Positions 42,729 through 52,670 of a stretch of 64,000 bases of DNA are shown here, one piece after another. Within the stretch, counting starts at the first letter, position 1; every line of letters starts with the position of its first letter. Below the pieces are notes generated by a model. That model had not been told where the DNA came from, made no database searches, and worked only from the letters and a program-made list of their open reading frames with translations. The stretch covers positions 18,733 to 82,732 of the forward strand of contig UCNE01000020.1 of the NCBI GenBank assembly GCA_900473685.1, in the 5' to 3' direction. The position numbers were made by a program, and so were the translations under genes. Source of the DNA: Hyphomicrobiales bacterium (lineage in GTDB: Bacteria > Pseudomonadota > Alphaproteobacteria > Rhizobiales > Rhizobiaceae).

Positions 42729-43628
42729 TTAAATTTTGCGGATCGATAGCCGCGTTTCGCAGTACGATTCCATTGCCGACTGGTGAATGGCGATGATGTT
42801 GCGGGCGGGCCAGGGGCGGTGTCCAAGGACTGAGTTCGCATCAAACGCCGTGACCTCATACAGCGCGGTCTGAAGCGGGTGGTAATAGAAGAACCGGTAA
42901 CCATATGTGGCCAACTTCGCATACCATTGCAGCGACCCCAAACCGAGAAGCATGATCAACACATCCGCGCCGCCCTTGGCAAGGAAAGCGTCCGCTCCCT
43001 CGATTACCTGCGGTTCGAATCCCGCAACATTGATCTTCAGAATGGAGACATGCTCTAACCCCAGGCGCCGAAAGTCGCCGCTTAATGTGCGAACAGACAC
43101 GGGTTCGGTGCCGTTTTCACTGAGTCCGCTTAACCAGGTGCTTGGTGCCGTTTCAAAGTAGGCCTCGGATTCAGTGTTTGAATAAGCGATCCGGTGTACT
43201 TCGACATTGTCGCGCACTCCGTTTCGGTCGATGTTGCGCACCAGCGCCGCCACGTTTGCCGAACTCGGCTCAAACGCATGAACCTTTGCCGACGGCAATG
43301 TCGCGGCAAAGAGTGTAAACTGCCCAATCGCAGCACCGACGTCCGCAACGATCCAACCCGGACTGTATATTTTGCGGAGAAACGCAAACTCAGGATCGAT
43401 GAAATCTCCAAACGTTAGGAGAGCCGTTGGAACTTGACTTGGGAATGCGAACTCAAGGATCTGACCAGATCTCAACTGGACTTCACTTCTGCTGGGCCGG
43501 CGTGCATACAGGTATCCCAGCCGTACCGCACCCCTTGTCGTCGCGCCCACGCCAACTACTTTTGCGCCCCACAACATCTTGTCACCAAAATTGTGCGCCT
43601 TGCGGAGAAGCGAACGAACTGAAGTCAT
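42729..43628 (-). CDS. FkbM-family methyltransferase
   Basis: A 299-aa SAM-dependent methyltransferase. It has the FkbM pattern GWIVADVGAAIGQFTLFAATL (SAM-binding strand/loop), AKVHAFEPSSANVAAL (acidic residue for ribose) and ISILKINVAGFEPQVIEGA-like spacing seen as VSILKINVAGFEPQVIEGA. FkbM enzymes O-methylate sugars in polysaccharides and antibiotics. A missing or added methyl cap can control chain length. It sits upstream of the acyltransferase on the same strand; together they probably modify the exported glycan. Confidence 0.88.
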   Translation of the reverse strand: MTSVRSLLRKAHNFGDKMLWGAKVVGVGATTRGAVRLGYLYARRPSRSEVQLRSGQILEFAFPSQVPTALLTFGDFIDPEFAFLRKIYSPGWIVADVGAAIGQFTLFAATLPSAKVHAFEPSSANVAALVRNIDRNGVRDNVEVHRIAYSNTESEAYFETAPSTWLSGLSENGTEPVSVRTLSGDFRRLGLEHVSILKINVAGFEPQVIEGADAFLAKGGADVLIMLLGLGSLQWYAKLATYGYRFFYYHPLQTALYEVTAFDANSVLGHRPWPARNIIAIHQSAMESYCETRLSIRKI

Positions 43629-43832
43629 TGTGAGGCCACATCCATCAAAGGAGGATTGTCTGAGCGATCGACGTTAGCAGGTGTATCGCCGCTTCAAAAT
43701 TCGGGAGCAAGGCGTAGCAGAGGCACTCAAAACCGTTCATCATACATCTTTCGAATTAGCTCTCGATGGGGAATCTGCACCCTGCTTGGAAAACAATAAG
43801 CGAGGCATCGGACCTGCGGATCGGACGGTTCT

Positions 43833-44561
43833 TCAGAGGCCGCGGAAACGGGCGGCCGCCTCCGTCCTGTTGTGAACACCCAGCTTCCGGATGATATGGT
43901 GCAGGTGGATCTTGACGGTGTGCTCCGACAAGCCGCATTCCGCAGCGATCAGCTTGTTTTGAAGACCGTGAGAAACCATTCCCAGAATTTGTGATTCCCG
44001 TGTGGTCAGCTCCGCCATGTTGACCGCTTGCGCCGGTGCGGAGCCATTTCCCGCGTGCAAGGCCGGTTTTTGATCGTGAGCTTTCGCCTGAAGAATCAAT
44101 CCCGGTGGGAAATACTCCCCACCGCACAGCAGCAATCGTATGATCGACAGCCAGACGTCAAGCCGGAGATCCATTGGCAGGACGCTGCGAATGAGGGGAG
44201 ATCTGGCGACGTCGTTCAAGGAGGTAACCAACACCTTGTCATAAGGCTCGATGACGGCAGTCAGGGCGTGCGGATGCATGCCCTGGAGTTTGGCCGAAGC
44301 GGCCTCGGCTTTCCTCAACAAGGCTATATCGACCAGAATGAGCGCGACAGGGTGGGAAAAGACGGCACAGGCCGTATCGATCGTCTCGACCTGTTCGACC
44401 CGCGTCCATGGAAACTCACGCCCGACAGCATCAATGAGGGATGCCGAGATGCTACCGCTGCTGGCCAGGATCAGGATGACGCGTTGTACTCCGGTTCGTC
44501 TCCTGGCCCCTGCGGCATCATATTCGTTCCCATCCAGCAACATCATATCCATACCCATCAT
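43833..44561 (-). CDS. LuxR-type regulator with degenerate receiver-like domain
   Basis: A 242-aa regulator. The C-terminal LuxR/NarL helix-turn-helix is clear (ELTTRESQILGMVSHGLQNK, then LIAAECGLSEHTVKIHLHHI). The N-terminal ~130 residues follow the receiver fold (RVILILASSGSISAS, ALILVDIALL), but the acidic pair at the start is absent and the usual Lys region is not preserved, so phosphorylation is doubtful. I start at the ATG at 44561; longer frames to 44759 are rich in Cys and Ser. It is divergent from the ExoF-like export gene and flanks a perfect 18-bp palindrome. It is probably a local polysaccharide regulator; a relative lies at 62076. Confidence 0.85.
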   Translation of the reverse strand: MMGMDMMLLDGNEYDAAGARRRTGVQRVILILASSGSISASLIDAVGREFPWTRVEQVETIDTACAVFSHPVALILVDIALLRKAEAASAKLQGMHPHALTAVIEPYDKVLVTSLNDVARSPLIRSVLPMDLRLDVWLSIIRLLLCGGEYFPPGLILQAKAHDQKPALHAGNGSAPAQAVNMAELTTRESQILGMVSHGLQNKLIAAECGLSEHTVKIHLHHIIRKLGVHNRTEAAARFRGL

Positions 44562-45003
44562 TCTCAGCTCGTCCGCGCCAGCGAAGGCTACAGATCGAAC
44601 GGATTCCACGCATTGGTCAGGGATTGTAACTGACGCTGCATGTGGCTGCGACGGGCCAAAACGGCTGAGAGAGGAGCAGTGCAGCTCAATGCATCCAGCG
44701 ATGCGGCCGCATGATCGCTCATCCATATGGACAAGGGGAGTAGCATGGTAAGCCTCCAAGCGGCGGTAGTCGCCTGCTTTCCTCCATACGCCTCTTCCAC
44801 CGCAGCCCGCCTTTGGATCGATCTAGATCGATCGATATAGACGCCGTCGTATTCCCGGCGGGATTCGTATCCCGCTCTCACCCATATTGATGAAGCAAAG
44901 CCGCCGCTCTTCCCCTTCTCAATCTTTCTCCAATAGGCACACTGGAGCTGACTACTGGCTGCGGCCACGAGACAGTTCGGCAATTTCAGCTTGGAGAAAT
45001 ACG
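44562..45003. other. Divergent spacer luxR / export gene
   Basis: About 440 bp without a supported gene, containing the 18-bp palindrome at 44816-44833 roughly in the middle. An open plus frame from 44887 leads into the export gene but reads as Arg/Ser-rich leader before the signal peptide. No further operators were identified. Confidence 0.5.
44816..44833. promoter_or_regulatory. Perfect 18-bp palindrome (candidate LuxR operator)
   Basis: GATCGATCTAGATCGATC is a perfect dyad with no spacer, between the divergent regulator gene (start 44561) and the export gene (start 45004). A further GATAT follows to the right. LuxR-type proteins often bind 18-20-bp dyads, so this is the best operator candidate in the spacer. 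Experimental binding is not known. Confidence 0.6.
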
Positions 45004-46314
45004 TTGAATGTATCTTTCTGGCGTTACGGTGTTTCATTCCGTGTGGCATTTGCTGCAGTCGCCATGAGTGTATCCTGTGGCGTTTTTTCGCCTGTACTGG
45101 CGGACGATTATCCATTCGTTCCGCAGACAAAAATTCGCCTGACAGTCGTCCAGTGGATGCCCACCAAGGGTGTTTATGAGAAGTGGGATGCGCTCGGCGG
45201 TGAATTCCTGATTTCGCAGGCGAAAACGGTGTCGCTACCGATCATCGGAACCTTGCCGGTCGGCAATCTCGACGGGGCGGGCCTCGCTGCTGAAATCGCC
45301 AACCAGCTGAAGGCCAAGATAGGGCTGGTGCAGACACCCGAGGCGACGATCGAAATTCTGGAGCAACCGCCAGTCTATGTCGTTGGCGATGTGAACAAGC
45401 CCGGCGAATACAAGTTCCATCCGGGACTGACCGTCTTGCAATCCTTGGCGATGAGCGGTGGAGAATTCAGGCCATTGAATGGCCCCCAAGGTGGATCTGA
45501 CAAAACAGGCTATGTCGGCCAATTGCAGGAATCCGCCAATTCGATCTTGCGCAGCAAGGTTAGAATTGCCCGGCTTCAAGCTGAAATGGCAGGAGCCAAG
45601 GAGATGCGGTTTGAACCGGAGGCACAAGATAGCCCGGCCCTTGCCGCGGCAGTCTTTGAACAGGAAAAGTTCATACTTGCTGCCCGCATGAACGACATGG
45701 ATCGTCAATCGAAGTCCTACATGGAACTGCGCGATCTGTTGTCGTCGGAGATAACGACGATCGAAAAGAAGATCGTCAACACGGACGAAGATATCGGTTC
45801 CGTGCAAAAAGAGCTTACCAATGTCAAAAGCATGGTCGAGCGCGGCATTGCCCTTCCGACGCGCCAATCGGACCTTGAGCGTACGTTACGCAGCTATCAC
45901 GGAAATCGGCTGGACCTTGTCACCGCGATCATGCGGGCTCGCCAAAATATTGCCGAAACCACCCGCAATCTGGATGGCATCTCCGACAAGCAACGCACCG
46001 AAGTAGCGTCCGAACTCCAGGCAGAGCAAGCAAGCCTCGATCAGCAAAAACTGAAACGGGAAACGACACAGAAGCTTCTGCTTGAAGCGCTGTCTGGAGA
46101 CGCGACCGCGCAAGGCGAGGCCGCGACGATGAAGCTGGCTTTCAGCGTTACGCGGCAGGAAGGCGCAGCGATCAGGGAGCTCCCCGCTTCGGATTCAACC
46201 GTCCTTCAACCGGGTGATGTCGTGCGTGTTCTTCGCAAGGTGTCTGCAACACCTATCGACACAACAGCTCACCCGGCTGGGCAGGAAGGACAATCGGAGC
46301 AAGCCACTCAGTGA
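45004..46314 (+). CDS. ExoF/Wza-like polysaccharide export protein
   Basis: A 436-aa periplasmic/outer-membrane export protein. The signal peptide ([21 protein letters not shown]) precedes a polysaccharide-export domain ([27 protein letters not shown]) and an SLBB-like domain ([18 protein letters not shown], then [14 protein letters not shown]). Residues ~185-360 form a long coiled coil, as in rhizobial ExoF. The start codon is probably TTG at 45004, since TTGGAGAA lies just upstream and the upstream frame to 44887 is unstructured. It is followed after 85 bp by rmlA and would work with the GumC/Wzz and Wzx proteins to move the polymer out. Confidence 0.9.
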   Translation: MNVSFWRYGVSFRVAFAAVAMSVSCGVFSPVLADDYPFVPQTKIRLTVVQWMPTKGVYEKWDALGGEFLISQAKTVSLPIIGTLPVGNLDGAGLAAEIANQLKAKIGLVQTPEATIEILEQPPVYVVGDVNKPGEYKFHPGLTVLQSLAMSGGEFRPLNGPQGGSDKTGYVGQLQESANSILRSKVRIARLQAEMAGAKEMRFEPEAQDSPALAAAVFEQEKFILAARMNDMDRQSKSYMELRDLLSSEITTIEKKIVNTDEDIGSVQKELTNVKSMVERGIALPTRQSDLERTLRSYHGNRLDLVTAIMRARQNIAETTRNLDGISDKQRTEVASELQAEQASLDQQKLKRETTQKLLLEALSGDATAQGEAATMKLAFSVTRQEGAAIRELPASDSTVLQPGDVVRVLRKVSATPIDTTAHPAGQEGQSEQATQ

Positions 46315-46399
46315 GAGCCGAATTATTTCAGATAACGGCAGGTGGCGGCGTGGCCCCCACCACCAGGGGCAACAACAGACAGGAAACAGGGCATCCAAG

Positions 46400-47278
46400 A
46401 TGAAGGGGATCATACTCGCCGGGGGTAGCGGCACGCGTCTTTACCCGCTCACCATCGCGGTATCGAAACAGATGCTGCCGATCTACGACAAGCCTATGAT
46501 CTATTACCCCTTGAGCGTCCTGATGCTCGCCGGCATCCGCGAAATTCTGATCATTTCCACGCCACGTGATCTCCCCTGCTTTCAGGCGCTTTTTGGCGAT
46601 GGTTCCGAATTCGGCCTCACGCTTTCCTATGCCGAACAGCCCCATCCGAACGGACTGGCCGAAGCCTTCATCATCGGCCGCGACTTCATCGGCAAGGACA
46701 ACGTCGCGATGATCCTCGGTGACAACATCTTTTTCGGGCACGGACTTCCCAACATCTGCAGGCAAGCCACCGCCCGGGAAAAAGGCGCCTCCGTCTTTGC
46801 CTATCATGTCGAGGATCCCGAACGTTACGGCGTCGTCAGCTTCGACAAGGCAACCGGCAAGGCCATGACGATCGAGGAGAAGCCGGCCGAGCCGAAATCC
46901 AACTGGGCCGTTACCGGATTGTATTTCTACGACAACGATGTCGTCGATATTGCCTCGTCCATCCGGCCGTCGGAGCGGGGGGAACTAGAAATCACCACGG
47001 TCAACAACATCTATCTTGAGCGGGGCGACCTGCATGTCTGCCAGCTCGGGCGCGGCTATGCCTGGCTTGATACCGGCACATATGACAGCCTGCAGGACGC
47101 CGCCTCGTTTGTCCGTACCGTCGAGCGCCGGCAAGGCATCCAGATCGCCTGCCCCGAGGAGATTGCCCTGGAAATGGGCTGGCTCCAGCCGCAGGAGGTT
47201 CTGCGGCGTGCGTGCCTTCTCGGCAAGACCGCCTATGCGGCCTATCTGCGCCGCCGTGTGGAGGAATATGCCGCATGA
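46400..47278 (+). CDS. rmlA: Glucose-1-phosphate thymidylyltransferase
   Basis: A 292-aa RmlA/RfbA. It has the nucleotidyltransferase loop [17 protein letters not shown] at the N-terminus, [39 protein letters not shown] and the catalytic-site [12 protein letters not shown]. It forms dTDP-glucose from dTTP and glucose-1-phosphate, the first step to dTDP-rhamnose. I start at the ATG at 46400 where the family N-terminus begins; a longer in-frame start at 46214 is rejected. It opens a four-gene rml operon with consecutive ATGA overlaps, implying balanced translation. Confidence 0.97.
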   Translation: MKGIILAGGSGTRLYPLTIAVSKQMLPIYDKPMIYYPLSVLMLAGIREILIISTPRDLPCFQALFGDGSEFGLTLSYAEQPHPNGLAEAFIIGRDFIGKDNVAMILGDNIFFGHGLPNICRQATAREKGASVFAYHVEDPERYGVVSFDKATGKAMTIEEKPAEPKSNWAVTGLYFYDNDVVDIASSIRPSERGELEITTVNNIYLERGDLHVCQLGRGYAWLDTGTYDSLQDAASFVRTVERRQGIQIACPEEIALEMGWLQPQEVLRRACLLGKTAYAAYLRRRVEEYAA

Positions 47279-47853
47279 GCCTCCAGATCAAATCGCTCGG
47301 GTTGGATGGTGTTCTGGAAATCCTCCCGCCGAGGTTCGAAGACGACCGGGGGTTCTTCTCCGAGACGTGGAATGCGCAACGGCTCTCTGAAAACGGCGTC
47401 ACCCTCGACTTCGTCCAGGACAATCACTCCCGCTCTGTGGCTGCCGGAGTGTTGCGGGGCCTGCACTACCAGTTGCCACCCTACGCCCAGGACAAGTTGG
47501 TTCGCGTGGTAAAGGGCTCGATCTTTGATGTCGCCGTCGATATTCGGCGAGGCTCCCCCAGTTTCGCCCATTGGACCGCACTGCGGATTTCGGCTGCCAA
47601 ATGGAACCAGGTGCTCGTTCCGAAGGGGTTCGCGCACGGATTCCTCACGCTCGAGCCCGACACGGAGGTCGTCTACAAGGTCACCAGCCCGTACTCGGCA
47701 AGCCATAGCCGCGCCATACGTTTTGATGATCCCGACATCGGCATCATCTGGCCGATGAACGCGTCCACGTTTCAGCTTTCCGATAATGACCGCAACGCGC
47801 CGTCCCTTGAGGCGGCGGAAATCTTCGATCTGCACGAGGAGTACGGGGTATGA
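47275..47853 (+). CDS. rmlC: dTDP-4-dehydrorhamnose 3,5-epimerase
   Basis: A 192-aa RmlC cupin epimerase. Family landmarks are [35 protein letters not shown] (catalytic His region), [20 protein letters not shown] and a Tyr-containing [15 protein letters not shown]. It epimerises the 4-keto-6-deoxy intermediate at C3 and C5. The start at 47275 overlaps the rmlA stop in ATGA; an earlier frame start at 47212 lies inside rmlA. The order here is rmlA-rmlC-rmlB-rmlD. Confidence 0.96.
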   Translation: MSLQIKSLGLDGVLEILPPRFEDDRGFFSETWNAQRLSENGVTLDFVQDNHSRSVAAGVLRGLHYQLPPYAQDKLVRVVKGSIFDVAVDIRRGSPSFAHWTALRISAAKWNQVLVPKGFAHGFLTLEPDTEVVYKVTSPYSASHSRAIRFDDPDIGIIWPMNASTFQLSDNDRNAPSLEAAEIFDLHEEYGV

Positions 47854-48914
47854 AAATTCTCGTTACCGGCGGAGCGGGATTTATCGGTTCGGCACTTTGC
47901 CGCCATCTGGTTTCCATCGGCGAAGACGTGCTCAACGTCGACAAACTGACTTATGCCGGTAATCTGGCCTCTCTCCGGACCATCGGAAACTGCCCGAACT
48001 ATCGCTTCGTCAATGCTGATATCTGCAACGAGGAAGCGATAGGCGACCTGATGCGACGGGAGAAGGTCGATCGCGTCATCCATCTGGCAGCGGAAACCCA
48101 TGTGGATCGATCAATCGATGGGCCGGCCCAATTTATCGAAACCAATGTCGTCGGCACTTTCCGGCTTCTTCAGGCAACGCTGAAATACTGGCGCAAGCTG
48201 CCCGCTGCTGCACAACGGCAATTCCGCTTCCATCATGTCTCGACGGACGAGGTCTTCGGCGATCTGCCGTTCGATGGCAGCACCTTCAACGAACAGACGC
48301 CCTATGCGCCGTCGTCGCCCTATTCGGCATCGAAGGCGGCATCCGATCATCTGGTTCGCGCCTGGCACCAGACGTTTGGCTTGCCGATCGTGATGTCCAA
48401 TTGCTCGAACAACTACGGCCCCTACCATTTTCCGGAAAAACTGATTCCGCTGGTGATCCTGAACGCCATTGACGGAAAACCGCTGCCTATCTATGGCGCG
48501 GGAACCAACGTTCGCGACTGGCTCTATGTCGAGGATCATGCCCGCGCGCTTGCCCTGATCGCAAGCCAGGGGGCGATCGGCGAAAGTTACAACATTGGAG
48601 GAAACTGCGAGCGGACCAACCTCGAGGTGGTGCAGGCGATCTGTGACATCCTGGACCGCACGAAGCCACGCGTTGACCAGCGAAGCTATCGCGAGCTGAT
48701 CACTTTCGTGGATGACCGGCCCGGCCATGATCGCCGTTACGCGATGAACATCTCGAAAATAGAAAGTCATCTGGGTTGGAAACCACAGGAGAGTTTCGAA
48801 ACCGGGCTTGAGCAGACAATTCCCTGGTATCTCGACAATGAGTGGTGGTGGAGGCCCATTCGCGAAGGTACGTACGCCGGAACCCGCCTTGGCCGATTGG
48901 CAGCAGTACAATGA
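47850..48914 (+). CDS. rmlB: dTDP-glucose 4,6-dehydratase
   Basis: A 354-aa extended SDR enzyme. The NAD-binding motif is [13 protein letters not shown], the catalytic segment [13 protein letters not shown] with the Tyr-Lys pair in [14 protein letters not shown], and the sugar-nucleotide region [20 protein letters not shown]. It converts dTDP-glucose to the 4-keto-6-deoxy sugar. The length is standard. It overlaps rmlC and rmlD in ATGA on each side. Confidence 0.97.
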   Translation: MKILVTGGAGFIGSALCRHLVSIGEDVLNVDKLTYAGNLASLRTIGNCPNYRFVNADICNEEAIGDLMRREKVDRVIHLAAETHVDRSIDGPAQFIETNVVGTFRLLQATLKYWRKLPAAAQRQFRFHHVSTDEVFGDLPFDGSTFNEQTPYAPSSPYSASKAASDHLVRAWHQTFGLPIVMSNCSNNYGPYHFPEKLIPLVILNAIDGKPLPIYGAGTNVRDWLYVEDHARALALIASQGAIGESYNIGGNCERTNLEVVQAICDILDRTKPRVDQRSYRELITFVDDRPGHDRRYAMNISKIESHLGWKPQESFETGLEQTIPWYLDNEWWWRPIREGTYAGTRLGRLAAVQ

Positions 48915-49828
48915 AAATTCTGGTGACCGGCACGAAGGGTCAGGTCGCTACCAGCCTCGTCGAGGCCGCCGCCGACATGGATGACATCGAACTGGTCACC
49001 GTTGGCCGGCCGGATTTCGACCTCGCGGACCCCGCCTCGGTCAGACAGATCATTCTCGCGGCCAAACCGGACTTCGTCGTCTCGGCTGCTGCCTACACTG
49101 CAGTCGACCGCGCCGAGGACGAACGCAATCTTGCCTATGCAATCAACGTGACGGGTGCAGCCGCAGTTGCCGAGGCGGCAGCGGTTTTGCGGGTGCCGAT
49201 CATCCACCTGTCCACCGACTACGTTTTTTCTGGAACGGATCCCTATCCCTATCTGGAAGACGACGAGGCCGAGCCGAAAACCGTCTATGGCTATACCAAG
49301 TTGCGCAGTGAGCGCGCGGTGGCCAGTGTCAATCCACGCCACATTATCCTGCGGACAAGCTGGGTTTATAGTCCGTTCGGCAGCAACTTTGTCAGAACCA
49401 TGCTGCGCATCGCTTCCGAGCGGGACAGCATCGGTGTCGTGTCCGACCAGCGGGGGAACCCGACATCTGCTCTTGATCTGGCGACGGCGATCCTGCTCGT
49501 CGCGATGCATCCGGAAAAACACTATACGGGCATTTTTCATCTCAGCGGGACGGGTGAGACAAACTGGTCGGGGTTTGCCAGGCATGTTTTTGACGTCAGC
49601 CGGACGTATGGCGGCCCCTCGGCAGACGTCGAAGATATTCTTTCCTCCGACTATCGCACCAGGGCCAGACGCCCGGCAAACTCGTGTCTTTCGACCGACA
49701 AATTCGAAAGAGCTTTCGGATGGCGCGCGCCGGATTGGCAATCAAGCGTCGAAACGGTTGTCCGGCGCATCATCGATAGAGATTACCCCAGCTCCCCTTC
49801 GCCGGCGTCCGGCAGGCATAAGGCGTGA
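48911..49828 (+). CDS. rmlD: dTDP-4-dehydrorhamnose reductase
   Basis: A 305-aa SDR-family reductase. The Rossmann motif is [18 protein letters not shown] and the catalytic Tyr-Lys pair is in [12 protein letters not shown], with [14 protein letters not shown] in between (Thr site). It makes dTDP-L-rhamnose with NAD(P)H. The start at 48911 overlaps rmlB; longer frame starts lie inside rmlB. The C-terminal Asp/Arg-rich end is typical. It is followed six bases later by the flippase gene. Confidence 0.96.
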   Translation: MKILVTGTKGQVATSLVEAAADMDDIELVTVGRPDFDLADPASVRQIILAAKPDFVVSAAAYTAVDRAEDERNLAYAINVTGAAAVAEAAAVLRVPIIHLSTDYVFSGTDPYPYLEDDEAEPKTVYGYTKLRSERAVASVNPRHIILRTSWVYSPFGSNFVRTMLRIASERDSIGVVSDQRGNPTSALDLATAILLVAMHPEKHYTGIFHLSGTGETNWSGFARHVFDVSRTYGGPSADVEDILSSDYRTRARRPANSCLSTDKFERAFGWRAPDWQSSVETVVRRIIDRDYPSSPSPASGRHKA

Positions 49829-49834
49829 AGAACC

Positions 49835-51343
49835 ATGAATACACGCGAAATCCTGCCGGAAGGACAAACCTACACACAAATCCTCAAGTCGACGGCCTTG
49901 ATCGGCGGATCGTCCCTGATAACGGTCGGGTTTTCCATCATCCGCAACAAGGCAATGGCTCTCATCCTTGGCCCCGAAGGCGTCGGCCTGATGGCGATTT
50001 ACAGTTCGATCGCCGACATCGCTCAGGCCGTTGCCGGCCTTGGCGTTCAGTCCAGCGGAGTGCGCCAGATCGCCGAAGCAGTCGGAACGGGAGATGCCGA
50101 AAAAATTGCCAAGACTGCCTTCATTCTTCAACGCATATCCATCGTGCTGGGCATCGCCGGCACCCTTTTGCTTGCGGCATTGGCCCTTCCGGTCGCGCGC
50201 CTGACATTCGGAGATCATCAGCACGCCGTCAGCGTCGCATTGCTCTCGCTTGCGATTTTCTTCCGGCTCGCGTCGGCGGGGCAGACCGCGATGATCCAGG
50301 GGATGCGGGAAATCTCGATGCTCGCCCGCATCAACCTGCTGACCGCATTTTTCGCAACGGTGGTCACCATTCCGCTTGTCTATTTTTTCGGCTTTGAAGG
50401 CATTGCGCCCTCTCTTGTGGCGATCGCCGCAGTGGGGCTGGCTCTCTCCTGGTGGTACAGCCGGAAGATGCCGCAAAGCAGCGCCAATCTGTCCGCGCCA
50501 CAGTTCAGGCAGGAACTGGCAGCATTGCTGAAACTTGGCCTTGTCTTCATGGCCAGTGGCTTGCTCACCCTTGCCAGCGCCTATGCCGTTCGTCTCATCG
50601 TCTTGCAGCACGGCGGCATTGTCGAAGCGGGGCTCTATCAGGCCGCCTGGGCGCTCGGTAGTCTCTACGCCGGCTTCATTCTGCAGGCGATGGGGACCGA
50701 CTTTTACCCGCGCCTGACAGCAATCGTTAGCGATCACGCCGCCTGTAACCGCCTGGTCAATGAGCAGGCGCGGGTCAGTATTCTGCTTGCCGGTCCCGGC
50801 GTGCTGGCAACGTTGACATTTGCGCCGGTCGTCATGCGGCTGTTCTATTCCCCGGAATTCTATGGCGCCGCGGACCTCCTGCGCTGGATCTGCCTTGGAA
50901 TGCTGCTTCGCATCATTGCATGGCCGATGGGCTTCATCGTGCTGGCGAAGAATGAGCAGGCGGTCTTCTTCTGGACCGAAGTTGCCGCCACCGTGGTGCA
51001 TGTCGGCCTGGCCTGGCTGCTGGTATCAAAAGTCGGCCTGGTCGGATCTGCGGCCGCATTTTTTGGGCTTTACCTCTGGCACAGCATGCTCATCTACTTT
51101 TTCGCGCGCAAACTCACCGGATTTCGCTGGTCGCCCGACAATCTCAGGATCGGGCTGGTCTTCCTCGTCTCGTCGGCGCTGATTTTCAGCGCAACGCTCC
51201 TACTGCCATTCTGGCAAGCCACCGCGCTGGGCTCACTCGCCGTCCTGTTGAGCGGACTATATTCACTGAGAATGTTGATCGGGCTTGTGCCACCCGAAAT
51301 GCTTCCCCGGCCAATCCGGAAATGGGTACTCAGAATGGTCTGA
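49835..51343 (+). CDS. Wzx-type polysaccharide flippase
   Basis: A 502-aa MOP-superfamily flippase with about 12-14 membrane helices. Segments include LIGGSSLITVGFSIIRNKAM, GPEGVGLMAIYSSIADIAQ and RINLLTAFFATVVTIPLVYF. It would move undecaprenyl-linked oligosaccharide to the periplasm for the polymerase at 39879. It begins 6 bp after rmlD, continuing that operon, and is followed by a hairpin at 51398-51424. Substrate specificity cannot be read, but rhamnose-containing repeat units are likely given the operon. Confidence 0.9.
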   Translation: MNTREILPEGQTYTQILKSTALIGGSSLITVGFSIIRNKAMALILGPEGVGLMAIYSSIADIAQAVAGLGVQSSGVRQIAEAVGTGDAEKIAKTAFILQRISIVLGIAGTLLLAALALPVARLTFGDHQHAVSVALLSLAIFFRLASAGQTAMIQGMREISMLARINLLTAFFATVVTIPLVYFFGFEGIAPSLVAIAAVGLALSWWYSRKMPQSSANLSAPQFRQELAALLKLGLVFMASGLLTLASAYAVRLIVLQHGGIVEAGLYQAAWALGSLYAGFILQAMGTDFYPRLTAIVSDHAACNRLVNEQARVSILLAGPGVLATLTFAPVVMRLFYSPEFYGAADLLRWICLGMLLRIIAWPMGFIVLAKNEQAVFFWTEVAATVVHVGLAWLLVSKVGLVGSAAAFFGLYLWHSMLIYFFARKLTGFRWSPDNLRIGLVFLVSSALIFSATLLLPFWQATALGSLAVLLSGLYSLRMLIGLVPPEMLPRPIRKWVLRMV

Positions 51344-51397
51344 CGGATCGTCGAAGGGGCTCCGCAGATATTCCTTTCCAATGCTGTAACCAGCAAA

Positions 51398-51424
51398 AAA
51401 CGCGCCCTTTGGAAGAGCGCGTTT
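51398..51424. terminator. Bidirectional terminator hairpin
   Basis: AAACGCGC (51398-51405) and GCGCGTTT (51417-51424) pair over 8 bp with an 11-base loop. A-rich (upstream) and T-containing flanks lie between the convergent flippase and aminotransferase genes, so it could end transcription from both sides. Confidence 0.75.
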
Positions 51425-51482
51425 GAGAGGTGTACGCAGACTGCACATCGGTTGATCTTCAGGTGACCGACATGAAAGGAGA

Positions 51483-52670
51483 TCAGGCGGTCGCCCTTTG
51501 CGGGGCAACGCACAGTTTGCGCAGTGCTTCAGCGACGGAAAATGCCTCTTCGTCGGTGAGTTGCGCAAACAGGGGCAGAATAATCGACCCTTCCTGCGCC
51601 ACCACGCTTCGCTGTAGCTGACATGTGGAAACCCGATGCGTTGCCTTGTCCGCATAAGCCTCTTCACGGTGAATGTTCATGATCCCGCGCCGCGTTGAAA
51701 CTCCCTGATCGAGCAGGGTCTGCATGGTGCCGCACTGATCGAGCCACGGCGGCAGCACAACACAGTAGCTTTGCCAGTTGCTGCGTGCCCATGATGGCTC
51801 CGCCGGTGTTTCCAGCCACGCAATGTCGCGAAGTTCCTGGTTGTATAGTTCGGCAAGATGGCGGCGCCTCGAGATCAATTCCGGCAGCCGGGTCAGTTGT
51901 ACCCGGCCCATCGCTGCCTGGAGGTCCGTCATGCGATAATTATAACCAAGCTCGGGATATCCCTCGTAGATGACCTTGCGCGAGCCGTGGCGGACGGTAT
52001 CGGGAACGCTCATGCCGTGCTGCCGCCAGAGGCGGAACTTGCGGTCGTATTCGGCATTCGCGGTCGTCAGCATACCGCCGTCACCGGTGGTGACCACCTT
52101 GCGGGGGTGAAAGGAAAAGCAGGCGATATCGCCACGCGGGCGGCCGATTTTCTCCCATTGCCCGTCCCAGAGGATTTCGCTCCCCGTTGCGCACGCCGCA
52201 TCTTCGATGATCGGAATACCGTTGCTCCGGCCGATCTCGATGATCCTGCCAAGGTCGCAGGGCATGCCGAGCTGATGCACACACAGGATCGCCTTCGTCT
52301 TGGGGGTAATTTCGGCCTGGATCAGATCGGGATCGATGTTGAACCCGTGAGCCTCGATGTCGACGAACACCGGGATTCCACCCAGATACCGGACGGCGTT
52401 TGCCGTTGCGATAAAGGTATGGCTGACGGTGATGACCTCGTCGCCCGGGCCGACCCCGACAGCCTTCAACGCAAGATGCAGGGCCGTCGTGCAGTTTGAA
52501 ACCGCACAGGCATGTTCGGTTTGAACAAAAGCCGCAAACTCACTCTCGAATGCAGCGACTTCCGGACCTTGCGTGACCCAGCCGGACAACACCACGCGGC
52601 GGACTGCCTCCACCTCCAACTCGTCGAGGAGGGGCTTGGCGACGGGAATCTGAGGGAGCGCCTGGCTCAT
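51483..52670 (-). CDS. DegT/DnrJ/EryC1-family nucleotide-sugar aminotransferase
   Basis: A 395-aa PLP-dependent enzyme. It has the N-terminal PVAKPLLDELEVEAVRRVVL, the CAVSNCTTALHLALKAVGVG loop, IEDAACATGSEILWDGQWE and the PLP Lys in CFSFHPRKVVTTGDGGML. These enzymes put an amino group on keto-sugar nucleotides such as 3- or 4-keto dTDP/UDP sugars. I start at the ATG at 52670, which overlaps the epimerase stop in ATGA. It is paired with an NAD-dependent epimerase, suggesting they act successively on the same nucleotide sugar. Confidence 0.92.
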   Translation of the reverse strand: MSQALPQIPVAKPLLDELEVEAVRRVVLSGWVTQGPEVAAFESEFAAFVQTEHACAVSNCTTALHLALKAVGVGPGDEVITVSHTFIATANAVRYLGGIPVFVDIEAHGFNIDPDLIQAEITPKTKAILCVHQLGMPCDLGRIIEIGRSNGIPIIEDAACATGSEILWDGQWEKIGRPRGDIACFSFHPRKVVTTGDGGMLTTANAEYDRKFRLWRQHGMSVPDTVRHGSRKVIYEGYPELGYNYRMTDLQAAMGRVQLTRLPELISRRRHLAELYNQELRDIAWLETPAEPSWARSNWQSYCVVLPPWLDQCGTMQTLLDQGVSTRRGIMNIHREEAYADKATHRVSTCQLQRSVVAQEGSIILPLFAQLTDEEAFSVAEALRKLCVAPQRATA

